A stretch of DNA of 64,000 nt from Lacibacter luteus (GCF_004118265.1 NZ_SDHW01000003.1:310001-374000); one strand, 5' to 3'. Counted from the stretch's first letter, positions 9,939 through 18,242 are shown. The notes: generated by a model from the sequence alone, not told the origin. Program-made: numbers and translations.

Positions 9939-10514
9939 ATGTTTGATCAATTATTGAATCTTGTAAAACAACAGGCAGGCACCGCTATTATTGATAATCC
10001 CGATATTCCGAACGAGCGAAATGATGAAGCTGTGGCAGATATAACCAACAGTATTACCGGAGGTTTGCAACAAGCTCTTGCAGGTGGTCAGTTTAAAGAT
10101 GTGTTGAAGTTATTAGGAGGTAAAGGAGGTGATGTTGAAACAAATCCTTTGGCCGGCCAACTTTCGGGTAATGCAATCTCCTCATTAATGGAGAAATTTA
10201 ATCTCAACCAGGGCCAGGCGGGAAATATTGTAAGCAACCTTTTGCCGGGTGTATTAAACAAGTTCATTTCAAAAACAAACGACCCTTCGGATAATAGTGT
10301 CGATTTACAGGGAATTTTTAGTTCTCTAACCGGCGGTAGTACTAACAGTCTTGATATTCAAGGCTTACTCGGTCGTGTAACACAAGGCGGTTTGGATAAA
10401 GATGGGGACGGTGATACCGATTTCAACGATATTATCAATATGGTAAAAGGCGGCGCTTCTCAACAGTCTGGTGGAGGTGGTGTTATGGATATGGTTAAAG
10501 GGCTTTTTGGCTGA
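9939..10514 (+). CDS. Glycine-rich protein, DUF937-like
   Basis: 191 residues with no signal peptide. The first ~110 residues are helical with repeated small-residue stretches (ITGGLQQALAGGQF, GNAISSLMEKFNL, AGNIVSNLLPGVL), resembling DUF937/YidB-like proteins. Near residue 155 it has a DKDGDGDTDFND calcium-binding loop of the EF-hand/dockerin type. The C-terminus is glycine-rich and ends VKGLFG. The function is unknown. It is a single gene between a terminator and the duplicated hairpin region. Confidence 0.6.
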   Translation: MFDQLLNLVKQQAGTAIIDNPDIPNERNDEAVADITNSITGGLQQALAGGQFKDVLKLLGGKGGDVETNPLAGQLSGNAISSLMEKFNLNQGQAGNIVSNLLPGVLNKFISKTNDPSDNSVDLQGIFSSLTGGSTNSLDIQGLLGRVTQGGLDKDGDGDTDFNDIINMVKGGASQQSGGGGVMDMVKGLFG

Positions 10515-10727
10515 TAATTACTATTAATCAAAGCATGTTACAACTAGATGCTCCATTGAGTAAAATGTGGTTGGCATGGTTTTAGAAATAGATGGTATAG
10601 AGAACGCAAAAATGCTTTTAGGATATTTTAACAATCAAACCGTAAACTTTGGAATGCATTTAGCGTCTTAAATATGAAAGTTCTTTAAAGCAGTCAAATT
10701 TTCTCATAAGCAGTTAGTTTTGGTTAC

Positions 10728-10756
10728 GGCCCCTGTTTCTACCGGGGCCCGTTTTT
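10728..10756 (+). terminator. Intrinsic terminator, copy 1 of the duplicated element
   Basis: Bases 10728-10736 pair with 10741-10749 (9 bp, one mismatch), loop TTCT, followed by a CGTTTTT tail. It probably also ends transcription from the glycine-rich protein gene. Confidence 0.75.
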
Positions 10757-10877
10757 AAAACACAAATGCTTTAGAAAACATTAACATAGAGGTGACAGGT
10801 TAGCGTTGTGGATAGTGCGAACTTTGTGTAACAAATCTGAATTTAAATTTTTCTCATAAGCAGTTAGTTTTGGTTTC

Positions 10878-10907
10878 GACCCCGGTTTCTACCGGGGTCT
10901 TCTTTTT
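10878..10907 (+). terminator. Intrinsic terminator, copy 2, overlapping the VanZ gene 3' end
   Basis: Bases 10878-10886 pair perfectly with 10891-10899, loop TTCT, followed by TTCTTTTT. The TAG stop codon of the opposite-strand VanZ gene (10889-10891) sits at the loop/stem junction, so the antisense of this hairpin and its tail encodes the last five VanZ residues. Confidence 0.8.
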
Positions 10908-11266
10908 ATACCAACCCAACTTACAAATACAAAGGCTCCTGCAGCATCGGCAAACATATCCCAAACATCAAAATCCCGGCCCACCCAATCCTGTACATAT
11001 TCGGTAGCTATGCCATAAATACTGGTACAGATGAAAATAAGAAGGTAGTACAAAAAGTGGTTTTGCCTTTGACGGATATAGAAGGTCCATAAAGCCGCAA
11101 CTATTCCAAACAGGAAAAAATGAATGACTTTATCGAGTTGTACGATCTCGATCTTTCGTTCGCTGCCGAGTGCAGCTGGTGGAATAACAAGCAGTATAAA
11201 AACAATGACCGACCAAATAATGGCCGGCCATTTTGTAGAAAAGTATTGTTGAAGTTTAATTTTCAT
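10889..11266 (-). CDS. VanZ family membrane protein
   Basis: 125 residues with about four hydrophobic segments. It shows the VanZ-like features: LDKVIHFFLFGIVAALW in the second segment and the acidic loop YVQDWVGRDFDVWDMFADAAGA before the last helix. VanZ-like proteins are inner-membrane proteins of largely unknown role. Its ATG overlaps the gcvH stop by one base (TAATG), so the two are translationally coupled. The last residues, KRRPR, are encoded by the antisense of a terminator hairpin. Confidence 0.85.
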   Translation of the reverse strand: MKIKLQQYFSTKWPAIIWSVIVFILLVIPPAALGSERKIEIVQLDKVIHFFLFGIVAALWTFYIRQRQNHFLYYLLIFICTSIYGIATEYVQDWVGRDFDVWDMFADAAGAFVFVSWVGIKRRPR

Positions 11267-11643
11267 TACGCAACTAAAGCACTGTAAGCTGCTGCATCCA
11301 TCAGTTGCTCAACATCTGCAGGATTGTTTACAGTAACTTTTACCATCCAGCCAGCGCCGTATGGATCTGTATTCACCGATTCAGGTTGATCGTTCAAAGC
11401 ACTGTTTACTTCGCTGATGGTTCCTGCAACGGGTAAAAACAAATCACTTACTGTTTTTACAGCTTCTACTGTACCAAATACTTCTTCTGCATTTAATGCT
11501 TTACCAACGGTGCTGATATCAACATACACAATATCGCCTAATTCTCTTTGTGCAAAATCGGTAATGCCAATTGTTGCAACATTGCCTTCTAAGCTTATCC
11601 ATTCATGGTCTTTTGTGTAGCGGAGATTTTCTGGAAAATTCAT
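11266..11643 (-). CDS. gcvH: Glycine cleavage system H protein
   Basis: 125 residues, the full H-protein length. The lipoylation site is the lysine in [12 protein letters not shown] (about residue 62), which carries the lipoyl arm that shuttles the aminomethyl group between P, T and L proteins. The N-terminal [10 protein letters not shown] and central [16 protein letters not shown] motifs are typical. The genes for P and T proteins are not in the window. It heads a two-gene unit with the VanZ gene and has a 150-bp upstream region with a compound hairpin. Confidence 0.96.
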   Translation of the reverse strand: MNFPENLRYTKDHEWISLEGNVATIGITDFAQRELGDIVYVDISTVGKALNAEEVFGTVEAVKTVSDLFLPVAGTISEVNSALNDQPESVNTDPYGAGWMVKVTVNNPADVEQLMDAAAYSALVA

Positions 11644-11704
11644 GTGTTTATTTTTTTGTTCGCCGTTTTCGGCTGTTGTTATTTGCCACCTGGTTTTTTG
11701 CCCA

Positions 11705-11755
11705 AATACCCGTTGCCGGTTGATATGCTTTACTAGTGAGCATATCGGGTGTATT
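11705..11755 (-). promoter_or_regulatory. Compound hairpin upstream of gcvH
   Basis: An inner perfect 8-bp stem (GATATGCT 11722-11729 with AGCATATC 11739-11746) lies inside an outer pairing (AATACCCG 11705-11712 with the CGGGTGTATT segment ending 11755, one bulge). It sits between the cyclophilin 3' end and gcvH, both on the minus strand. It could be a terminator, though its 3' tail on the minus strand has only a short T-rich stretch, or a leader structure. It does not resemble the glycine riboswitch. Confidence 0.45.
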
Positions 11756-11794
11756 TGTTTTTTAAGCGCTGCTAAATTGATTGTTTTATTGCAA

Positions 11795-12454
11795 TCAGAA
11801 AAATAAAAATTTCCGTTTCAGTTTCATGCGGATGATGCGTACATCTTCTTTAGGCCTGTCGTACTGATCACGCTCCATTTGCGCAATCGTATCCACTACA
11901 TTCAACCCTTTAACCACTTCGCCAAACACCGTATAGTTTTGATCGAGATGCGGGGCTCCACCAATAGTCTTATAAACAGTTCGGTAACGCTCGGGTATTT
12001 TTCGGCCACCCATCCGTTTTACTTCCACATCATTCAACGTACTGTCGGTAAACTTTTTCCCTTGAACAATATAAAAATGACTGCCACTGCTGGCCTTTTC
12101 AGGATTGTTATCTCTTGCCGCTGCCAGCACACCACGTTTGTGAAACAACGAGCTGTCGAACTCGGCAGGAATTTTATACGACAATCCGCCGTTACCATAA
12201 CGCTTACCGGGCACCGACTGCTTAGTAGAATCATCGCCGGCCTGGATCATGAAATCTTTTATTACACGATGAAATAAAATGCCGTTGTAAAATCCTTGCT
12301 TTACAAGCTTAACAAAGTTGTTGCGGTGTAAAGGTGTTTTATTGCTCAGCTTTACAATAATGGTTCCCTTACTGGTAATAATCTTCACCTTTCGGTTACG
12401 GGCATCCGCAGTAAACAGCAGCAACAAACAAAAAACGAATAAAAAATACTTCAT
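11795..12454 (-). CDS. Peptidyl-prolyl cis-trans isomerase, cyclophilin type, exported
   Basis: 219 residues with an N-terminal signal peptide of about 18 residues ending TADA. The cyclophilin core follows, with the diagnostic [14 protein letters not shown] motif (residues about 61-74, catalytic Arg) and later [11 protein letters not shown] and [16 protein letters not shown]. It probably helps fold periplasmic or outer-membrane proteins. Its start abuts the stop of the upstream small gene (TAG then ATG with no gap), so the two are co-transcribed. Confidence 0.92.
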   Translation of the reverse strand: MKYFLFVFCLLLLFTADARNRKVKIITSKGTIIVKLSNKTPLHRNNFVKLVKQGFYNGILFHRVIKDFMIQAGDDSTKQSVPGKRYGNGGLSYKIPAEFDSSLFHKRGVLAAARDNNPEKASSGSHFYIVQGKKFTDSTLNDVEVKRMGGRKIPERYRTVYKTIGGAPHLDQNYTVFGEVVKGLNVVDTIAQMERDQYDRPKEDVRIIRMKLKRKFLFF

Positions 12455-12808
12455 CTAAAATCCGGTTTGTTCAAAGTAAAGCAATACATGATCCTTAATG
12501 AAATTTTCCTGTTCACGCATGGTCATGTTGGGCATTGCTTTTAACTGTTCAAAATGTGGCCAGCCATCATCATCAAAACGATCGAATTTAAAATAACCGC
12601 TTTGCGACAGAAGTGAGCATACTGCTACATGCATCAGATCCTGTTTTTGCTCTTTGCTGAATTTATCTTTCAATTCTCCGAACTCCTGAATGCCGATCAG
12701 GAACAGAATCGACTCGAGATCGGGCTTTTTACCAAAACGTTCTACCAGTTTTTGTTCAAGGTGCATCCACCTTACAAATAAATCATTCCTTGCATCCATA
12801 GAGTGCAA
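12455..12808 (-). CDS. Conserved hypothetical protein, 117 aa
   Basis: Not recognised as a named family. It is a soluble, mostly helical protein rich in charged and aromatic residues (RWMHLEQKLVERFGKKPDLESILFLIGIQEFG split across helices; FDRFDDDGWPHFEQL in the second half). There is no signal peptide. Its codon use is like its neighbours' and it sits immediately before the exported cyclophilin with zero spacing, which supports it being a real gene. The start may be either Met1 or Met4. Confidence 0.7.
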   Translation of the reverse strand: MHSMDARNDLFVRWMHLEQKLVERFGKKPDLESILFLIGIQEFGELKDKFSKEQKQDLMHVAVCSLLSQSGYFKFDRFDDDGWPHFEQLKAMPNMTMREQENFIKDHVLLYFEQTGF

Positions 12809-12992
12809 AGATAATTGTTCAGCAACTTCGTAAGTTTTCGAAGGTAGAAGTACGCAATGTTTTGTATTTCAAAAAAAATCATGAGCATTCAAAAAGTTCG
12901 GCCTTTTTTTTGCGTTCTTGGTAATGAATTTTAATACAAGCGTCAGGAAAAGAATTAGATGCGTTGTATTTTCACAAAAAAACCAAGATTAC

Positions 12993-13994
12993 ATGTTAAA
13001 AACCGCAGAAGACATCAAGGTATTGAACGAAAAGATCCAGTATGCAGGCAGTTTTCTCGATCGGCTTCGTGCAGAAGTGGGTAAAGTGCTGGTAGGGCAG
13101 ACATATATGGTAGATCGCCTGTTGGTTGGTTTACTCGGCAATGGCCATATTTTACTGGAAGGCGTTCCCGGTCTTGCAAAAACACTCACCATTAAATCGC
13201 TTTCGCAGGCAATTAATGCAAAGTTCAGCCGCATACAGTTTACACCCGATATGTTACCGGCCGATGTAATTGGCACCATGATCTATAACCAGCAGAAGAA
13301 CGAATTTTTTGTGCGTAAGGGGCCCATTTTTGCCAATTTTGTTTTGGCCGATGAAATAAACCGTGCCCCTGCAAAAGTGCAGAGTGCTTTGCTCGAAGCC
13401 ATGCAGGAACGCCAGGTAACGATTGGTGAAAACACGTTTAAGTTAGATGAACCATTTCTTGTACTGGCAACACAAAACCCATTGGAGCAGGAAGGTACGT
13501 ATCCGTTACCCGAAGCACAACAGGATCGTTTTATGTTGAAAGTGGTGATCGATTATCCCAAAAAAGAAGAAGAGCAACTCATCATCCGTCAAAATACGCA
13601 ACAGCTTTCTTCACCAACAATCAACCCGGTTGTTTCTATTCGTGAAGTAACAGAGGCAAGAGATCTTGCCCGTACGATTTACATGGATGAGAAGATTGAA
13701 AATTATATCCTCGATATTGTATTTGCAACACGTAAACCAGAACAGGTGGGGTTAAGTAATCTCAAACCATTGATCTCTTACGGCGGTTCGCCACGTGCAT
13801 CGATTAATATGGCATTGGCGTCAAAGTCTGTAGCGTTTATTCATAAGCGTGGGTATGTATTACCTGAGGATGTGCGTTCAATTGCAGCTGATGTATTGCG
13901 TCATCGTATTGGTTTAACCTACGAAGCCGAAGCAGAAAATATTTCGGTAGAGGAGATCATTAACCAGGTATTGAACACGGTAAAAGTGCCGTAA
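12993..13994 (+). CDS. MoxR-family AAA+ ATPase
   Basis: 333 residues. Walker A EGVPGLAKTLTIKS (near residue 50), Walker B VLADEINR, sensor motif ATQNP and the PEAQQDRF arginine-finger region are all present. MoxR ATPases act as chaperone-like partners of VWA-domain proteins, here encoded directly downstream. I chose ATG 12993 because the family N-terminus (EDIKVLNEKI) starts there. An in-frame TTG at 12918 would add 25 residues unlike the family. It leads a four-gene cluster (gap of 26 bp to the DUF58 gene). Confidence 0.93.
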   Translation: MLKTAEDIKVLNEKIQYAGSFLDRLRAEVGKVLVGQTYMVDRLLVGLLGNGHILLEGVPGLAKTLTIKSLSQAINAKFSRIQFTPDMLPADVIGTMIYNQQKNEFFVRKGPIFANFVLADEINRAPAKVQSALLEAMQERQVTIGENTFKLDEPFLVLATQNPLEQEGTYPLPEAQQDRFMLKVVIDYPKKEEEQLIIRQNTQQLSSPTINPVVSIREVTEARDLARTIYMDEKIENYILDIVFATRKPEQVGLSNLKPLISYGGSPRASINMALASKSVAFIHKRGYVLPEDVRSIAADVLRHRIGLTYEAEAENISVEEIINQVLNTVKVP

Positions 13995-14020
13995 ACCTTA
14001 ACTCATAACTCGTAACGGTT

Positions 14021-14893
14021 TTGTTAACTACCGAAGAAATATTAAAGAAGGTACGTTCGCTTGAAATTAAAAGCAAACGGCTCACCAATCACATGTTTAC
14101 CGGCGAATACCACTCGGCATTTAAAGGACAGGGCATGAGCTATAAAGAAGTGCGTGAGTATCAGCCCGGCGATGATATCCGTTTCATTGATTGGAATGTA
14201 AGTGCACGTTACGCACATCCGTACAGCAAAGTGTTTGAAGAAGAACGTGAGCAAATGGTGTTCCTGTTAATTGATAACAGTGCAAGCATCAGTTTTGGTA
14301 CACATCTGCAACGAAAAAAAGATCTTGTAACTGAGTTGGCGGCTGTACTTGCTTTTTCGGCAGTAAACAATAACGATAAAGTAGGTGCTATTATGTTTGG
14401 CGATAAAGTGCAACGGTTTATTTCACCCAAAAAAGCAAAACAGCACACGCTTTATATTGTTCGTGAAATGTTGAGTAACGATGCAGCATCGAGCAGAACA
14501 AATTATGCAGATGCGTTTCGTATGTTCAATAATGTGTGCAGGCGTAAAAGTATCTGTTTCCTCATAAGCGATTTTTTAGGCAAGGGTTATGAAGAAGCAT
14601 TGCGTGTAGCTGCTGGTAAACACGATGTAATTGGTATAAAAATTTACGACCAGCTGGATATGCGTTTGCCCGATGCAGGATTGTTACAGGTTGCCGACGC
14701 AGAAACCGGCGAGCAACGCTGGCTCGATACATCGAGTGCATTGGTACGTTACGAATACGAAAAAGATTTTCATAAGCATAACGATTATGTAAAGGAAGTG
14801 TTTCGTCGTGCAGGTGCCGATCTGTTGCATATGCGTGCAGGAGATGATTATGTAAAAGTGTTACAGAAATTTTTTATTAACCGCAGCAGATGA
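14021..14893 (+). CDS. DUF58 domain protein (VWA-like), Bat cluster
   Basis: 290 residues. The family hallmarks are GEYHSAFKGQGMSYKEVREYQPGDD (residues 28-52, shown here only as a landmark by its GEYHSAFKG and REYQPGDD ends) and the IDWNVSAR box. A VWA-like MIDAS variant, LIDNSASIS, lies near residue 87. The start is TTG 14021, since the conserved N-terminal helix begins there and the first ATG would remove it. It overlaps the next gene by 4 bp (ATGA). It is expected to work with MoxR at the envelope. Confidence 0.9.
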   Translation: MLTTEEILKKVRSLEIKSKRLTNHMFTGEYHSAFKGQGMSYKEVREYQPGDDIRFIDWNVSARYAHPYSKVFEEEREQMVFLLIDNSASISFGTHLQRKKDLVTELAAVLAFSAVNNNDKVGAIMFGDKVQRFISPKKAKQHTLYIVREMLSNDAASSRTNYADAFRMFNNVCRRKSICFLISDFLGKGYEEALRVAAGKHDVIGIKIYDQLDMRLPDAGLLQVADAETGEQRWLDTSSALVRYEYEKDFHKHNDYVKEVFRRAGADLLHMRAGDDYVKVLQKFFINRSR

Positions 14894-15780
14894 GTCAACG
14901 CATTATCATTTTGTTTTTTTGTTTGATGCTTTCGCTTTGTATACATGCACAGGTAACAGGCGTTGTTTCGACTAATAAAGAAAAAATATTAATCGGCGAG
15001 CCGTTTACTATGCGGTTCGAGTTAAAAGCCATCAGCTCATCTGCAAACATACAATGGCAACTGCCCGACACCATTCCACATTTTGAAGTGATAAGCATCG
15101 ACAGCTCGGATGTATTAATACGGAAGATTACATTAACCAGTTTCGACAGTGGTTTGTGGGCTGTTGAAAACGTTGCTGCATTTGTTCCTTCAAACGTAAA
15201 CGGGCAACCACAGTTGCTCAGGTTTTCGCCAAAGGAAATGCTGATCGAATATGATACAACCGGAAATCAACTGATGAATGATATTAAACCGATTGTTGAA
15301 GTAAATGCAGGCCAGTGGTGGATAGGAGTAATTGTGGCTGCAGCAGCACTCATCAGCTTAATTGCTTTGATTATCCTTTTCAGAAAATGGAAACAAAAGA
15401 AAGCAGCTGTAGTAATTGATGAATCGCCTGGTACAGCACTGGAAGATGTGTTGAAAAAAATTCAACAGTTGCGAAAAGAAGCATGGTCTGCACAACTCGA
15501 TCAGAAAAGAAATTTTTCCGAATTGTCGTTTGCAGTAAAACGTTATTACGAACGAAAATTGCGGGTGCCATTTACTAAACTTACTACCGACGATTTTGTG
15601 TTGCAGTTAAAGCCGCATCTCATCAACGATCGTGTTATTACACTTACACAGGCTTTGCGTTTGGGTGATTCTGTAAAGTTTGCAAAATTTGCTGCTGCGG
15701 AAAGCGAATGTGTACAGGCATTGGATAACCTGGAGGCAACCATTAAACAATCAGAAAAAGAATTGAATCCCGATGCTTAG
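14890..15780 (+). CDS. BatD-like membrane protein of the Bat cluster
   Basis: 296 residues with a signal peptide ending CIHAQ (residue 21), a beta-rich extracytoplasmic domain of about 120 residues (ILIGEPFTMRFEL... ends in LIEYDTTGN), one transmembrane helix near residues 140-160, and a basic, helical cytoplasmic tail with a SELSFAVKRYYERKL motif. This layout matches the BatD/DUF4381-like partner found in Bacteroidota Bat operons. It overlaps the DUF58 gene by 4 bp and batA by 8 bp, so translation is coupled. Confidence 0.75.
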   Translation: MSQRIIILFFCLMLSLCIHAQVTGVVSTNKEKILIGEPFTMRFELKAISSSANIQWQLPDTIPHFEVISIDSSDVLIRKITLTSFDSGLWAVENVAAFVPSNVNGQPQLLRFSPKEMLIEYDTTGNQLMNDIKPIVEVNAGQWWIGVIVAAAALISLIALIILFRKWKQKKAAVVIDESPGTALEDVLKKIQQLRKEAWSAQLDQKRNFSELSFAVKRYYERKLRVPFTKLTTDDFVLQLKPHLINDRVITLTQALRLGDSVKFAKFAAAESECVQALDNLEATIKQSEKELNPDA

Positions 15781-16777
15781 TGAATGGTATCAACATATTG
15801 TATTTGCTTATCCTTACTTGTTATGGTTACTCTTGTTGTTGCCTTTGCTTATTGTTTGGTATACGCTCTCTCAACGTAAGGCAAGTTCTTCTGTAACTGT
15901 ATCTACACTCAGCATTTACCGCAGCACAGGAACAACAAAAAATGTATTGCGGCACATGCCGTTTGTGTTGCGTTTACTTTCACTCGTATTACTCATTGTT
16001 GCAATAGCACGGCCGCAAACACGCAGCAACGAAGAACGTGTTGAAGGAGAAGGTATCGATATTATTTTGTGTATGGATGTAAGTGGAAGTATGCTGGCAG
16101 AAGATTTTAGCCCCAACCGTTTAGAAGCAATGAAAAAAGTTGCCAACGATTTTGTAGATGCACGTAAAACGGATCGTATCGGGCTGGTTATTTTTTCAGG
16201 CGAATCGTTTACACAATGTCCGCCAACAACCGATTATGCAGCATTAAAAAGCCAGATATATGCAGTGCGTAGTGGTATTTTGCAGGATGGTACTGCTATT
16301 GGTTCGGGATTAGCTACAAGTGTTGAACGGTTGAAAGAAAGCGAATCGAAAAGCAAAGTGGTTATTCTTTTAACTGACGGTGAAAACAACGGAGGATTAA
16401 TACCGCCAAGCACTGCCAAAGAAATTGCCAAAGCCTACCAGGTTAAAGTGTACACCATTGGTATGGGTACAGAAGGTTATGCAGCTTTACCACAGCAAAC
16501 AGCCGGTGGTGTAGTGCGTACAATGGAAAAAGTAAATATTGATGAAAAGCTGTTAACCGAAATTGCCAACGAAACAGGGGGCAATTATTTCCGGGCAAAG
16601 GATAATGAAACGCTTAGTAAAATTTATGCTGATATAGATCAACTGGAAAAATCGAAAATTGAAACAAGCCAATTTTCCCGTTACTCCGAAGAATACTATC
16701 CGCTCGTTTTTGCAATAATGGCCTTGCTTTTACTGGAAGTTTGGTTGCGGTATAAAGTGTTGCGGAAGTTTCCGTAG
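15773..16777 (+). CDS. batA: VWA domain-containing membrane protein BatA
   Basis: 334 residues. Two N-terminal transmembrane helices (residues about 10-30 and 60-80), then a VWA domain with a complete MIDAS motif (CMDVSGSML near residue 100; LTDGENNGG near 205), and a C-terminal helix (VFAIMALLLLEVWLRY). Bat proteins were named for aerotolerance in Bacteroides and act at the envelope with MoxR. The usual batB to batE genes do not follow. The stop codon is directly followed by the left arm of the GxxExxY element. Confidence 0.88.
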   Translation: MLSEWYQHIVFAYPYLLWLLLLLPLLIVWYTLSQRKASSSVTVSTLSIYRSTGTTKNVLRHMPFVLRLLSLVLLIVAIARPQTRSNEERVEGEGIDIILCMDVSGSMLAEDFSPNRLEAMKKVANDFVDARKTDRIGLVIFSGESFTQCPPTTDYAALKSQIYAVRSGILQDGTAIGSGLATSVERLKESESKSKVVILLTDGENNGGLIPPSTAKEIAKAYQVKVYTIGMGTEGYAALPQQTAGGVVRTMEKVNIDEKLLTEIANETGGNYFRAKDNETLSKIYADIDQLEKSKIETSQFSRYSEEYYPLVFAIMALLLLEVWLRYKVLRKFP

Positions 16778-16804
16778 TTGCCACGGAGGCACGGAATACA
16801 CGGA
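16778..16804 (+). repeat. Left inverted repeat of the GxxExxY element
   Basis: Contains three CACGGA units spaced 8 and 9 bp apart. Its first base directly follows the batA stop codon. Confidence 0.8.
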
Positions 16805-16806
16805 GG

Positions 16807-17199
16807 TTAATACACCACACGTTTTATAGCAAGCTTCGTTCTTCCAAAGTTTAAGATTAACCCGACTTTGCAGCCAGAGCATTTTAAGTAGTTGATTGTT
16901 TGAGCGTAGTCTTCATCCACAATTCCTTCTTTTGCCTTCACTTCAAGGATGACATTATCAAACACAACAAAATCTGCATAAAATTTATGCGGTAGAATAA
17001 TTTCTTTGTAAGGAATGCTATACATTTTTTCACGTGTATACTTGTGACTTCTTTTTCTGAACTCGTATTCAAAAGCATCCTTATAAACGATTTCTAAAAA
17101 TCCATGACCAAGTATTTTGTGTATTTCTATTCCGGCGTTGATGATCTTATCTGTCTCATCTTTAAAGGGGAAGTCTGCAATTCTGATTTCAGGTGCCAT
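16807..17199 (-). CDS. GxxExxY family protein, PD-(D/E)XK nuclease-like
   Basis: 130 residues. The name-giving motif is G33-x-x-E36-x-x-Y39 in HGFLEIVYK. Further on, D76 (YADFVVF) and E86-x-K88 (ILEVKAK) give a D...ExK pattern like the PD-(D/E)XK nuclease core. The family is widespread in environmental bacteria and has no established function. The gene lies alone, opposite to its neighbours, inside a pair of inverted repeats. A nuclease role is inferred from the residues only. Confidence 0.85.
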   Translation of the reverse strand: MAPEIRIADFPFKDETDKIINAGIEIHKILGHGFLEIVYKDAFEYEFRKRSHKYTREKMYSIPYKEIILPHKFYADFVVFDNVILEVKAKEGIVDEDYAQTINYLKCSGCKVGLILNFGRTKLAIKRVVY

Positions 17200-17267
17200 G
17201 TTGGTTATTTTTTGTACATCAAATTACTAAGCAACAAAATCACATACAAGCATCGTCTCAATACATT

Positions 17268-17294
17268 TCCGTGCATTCCGTGACTCCGTGGCAA
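17268..17294 (-). repeat. Right inverted repeat of the GxxExxY element
   Basis: The reverse complement matches the left arm at 25 of 27 positions and also carries three CACGGA units. It ends 21 bp before the rsgA start. Confidence 0.8.
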
Positions 17295-17315
17295 AAAACA
17301 CTTTTCTTTGCATCA

Positions 17316-18242
17316 ATGAAGGCCGTCATTTATAAATCTACAGGTAGCTGGTACGTGGCAAAAACCACCGAAGGTAAATTTGTGCAGGCTCGTATCAAAG
17401 GCAAGTTTAAAATTGATGGTATTACATCTACCAACCCTATTGCTGTTGGTGACGAAGTGGAGATGATGCTGGATAACGATGTTGAACAGACATGGATCAT
17501 TTCAGAAATCAGCGACAGGCGCAACTACATCAACCGGCAAAGCCCGCATAACAAACATCAGCACCATATCATTGCATCCAATCTCGACCAGAGTTTGTTG
17601 TTTGCTACATTGAAAGAGCCCCGTACTTCGCAAGGGTTTATTGATCGTTTTTTAATTGCATCAGAAGCCTACCATATTCCCAGCATTATTGTATTTAATA
17701 AAGCTGATGTGTACCGGAAAAAAGAACAGGAACAGTTTGAAGAATGGAAGAATATGTACGAAGCAGTTGGCTACAAAGTGTTTCTTATTTCGATGGAAAC
17801 GGGAGTGGGCGTTGATGCGGTAAAGGCGTTGTTGAAAGATAAAACTACATTACTGAGCGGTCATTCAGGAGTTGGCAAATCAACTTTTATTAATGCGGTA
17901 ATGCCCCATCTTGATCTGCGAACGGAAGAAGTAAGTGGCTGGAGTGGAAAGGGTATGCATACCACCACATTTGCTGAAATGTTCGACCTGCCTTTCGGTG
18001 GTTGTATTATTGATACACCGGGTGTAAAAGAATTTGGTTTGTTTGAGATCAGCCGACAGGAACTATCGCATTATTTTCCCGAAATGCAGGCCCTCATAGG
18101 CGAATGTCAGTTTAATAATTGTCTTCATCTTGAAGAGCCGGGATGTGCGGTGAAGCAGGCGGTGTCAACAAAAAAAATACATCCTTTACGTTACATTAGT
18201 TATTGCGGCATACTGGCCACTATCGATACAAAGAGTTACTAA
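17316..18242 (+). CDS. rsgA: Ribosome small-subunit-dependent GTPase A
   Basis: 308 residues. An N-terminal OB-fold is followed by a circularly permuted GTPase: G4 VFNKADV, then G1 LSGHSGVGKST, then G3 DTPGVKEFG. The C-terminal zinc motif is C-x4-C-x-H-x5-C (CQFNNCLHLEEPGC). RsgA checks late 30S maturation. The start is ATG 17316. The frame is open upstream to 17193, but those 41 codons would translate the inverted repeat and lack family similarity. Confidence 0.95.
   Translation: MKAVIYKSTGSWYVAKTTEGKFVQARIKGKFKIDGITSTNPIAVGDEVEMMLDNDVEQTWIISEISDRRNYINRQSPHNKHQHHIIASNLDQSLLFATLKEPRTSQGFIDRFLIASEAYHIPSIIVFNKADVYRKKEQEQFEEWKNMYEAVGYKVFLISMETGVGVDAVKALLKDKTTLLSGHSGVGKSTFINAVMPHLDLRTEEVSGWSGKGMHTTTFAEMFDLPFGGCIIDTPGVKEFGLFEISRQELSHYFPEMQALIGECQFNNCLHLEEPGCAVKQAVSTKKIHPLRYISYCGILATIDTKSY

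Larger units (their letters stand above)
10699..10907 (+). repeat. Tandem pair of hairpin elements, about 58 bp each, 150 bp apart
   Basis: Two copies (10699-10756 and 10849-10907) share an identical 27-nt leader containing CTCATAAGCAGTTAG, then a 9-bp stem with a TTCT loop and a T-run. Stem pair G10729-C10748 in copy 1 is A10879-T10898 in copy 2, a compensatory change; a T/C mismatch in copy 1 is a G-C pair in copy 2. They fill most of the 374-bp gap 10515-10888. They may be tandem small-RNA genes ending in terminators or a mobile terminator-like repeat. No other gene is visible in the gap. Confidence 0.7.
16778..17294. mobile_element. Candidate GxxExxY element bounded by 27-bp inverted repeats
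   Basis: The 517-bp unit runs from 16778 to 17294. Its two ends are imperfect inverted repeats (25 of 27 positions agree), each with three CACGGA hexamers. The only gene inside is the leftward GxxExxY ORF. It fits exactly between the batA stop and the short rsgA leader. No target-site duplication was identified. That it moves is inferred from the structure. Confidence 0.5.

Noticed and set aside
17193-17315. N-terminal extension of rsgA by 41 codons
   Set aside because: It translates the upstream intergenic region and the inverted repeat and has no similarity to RsgA proteins.
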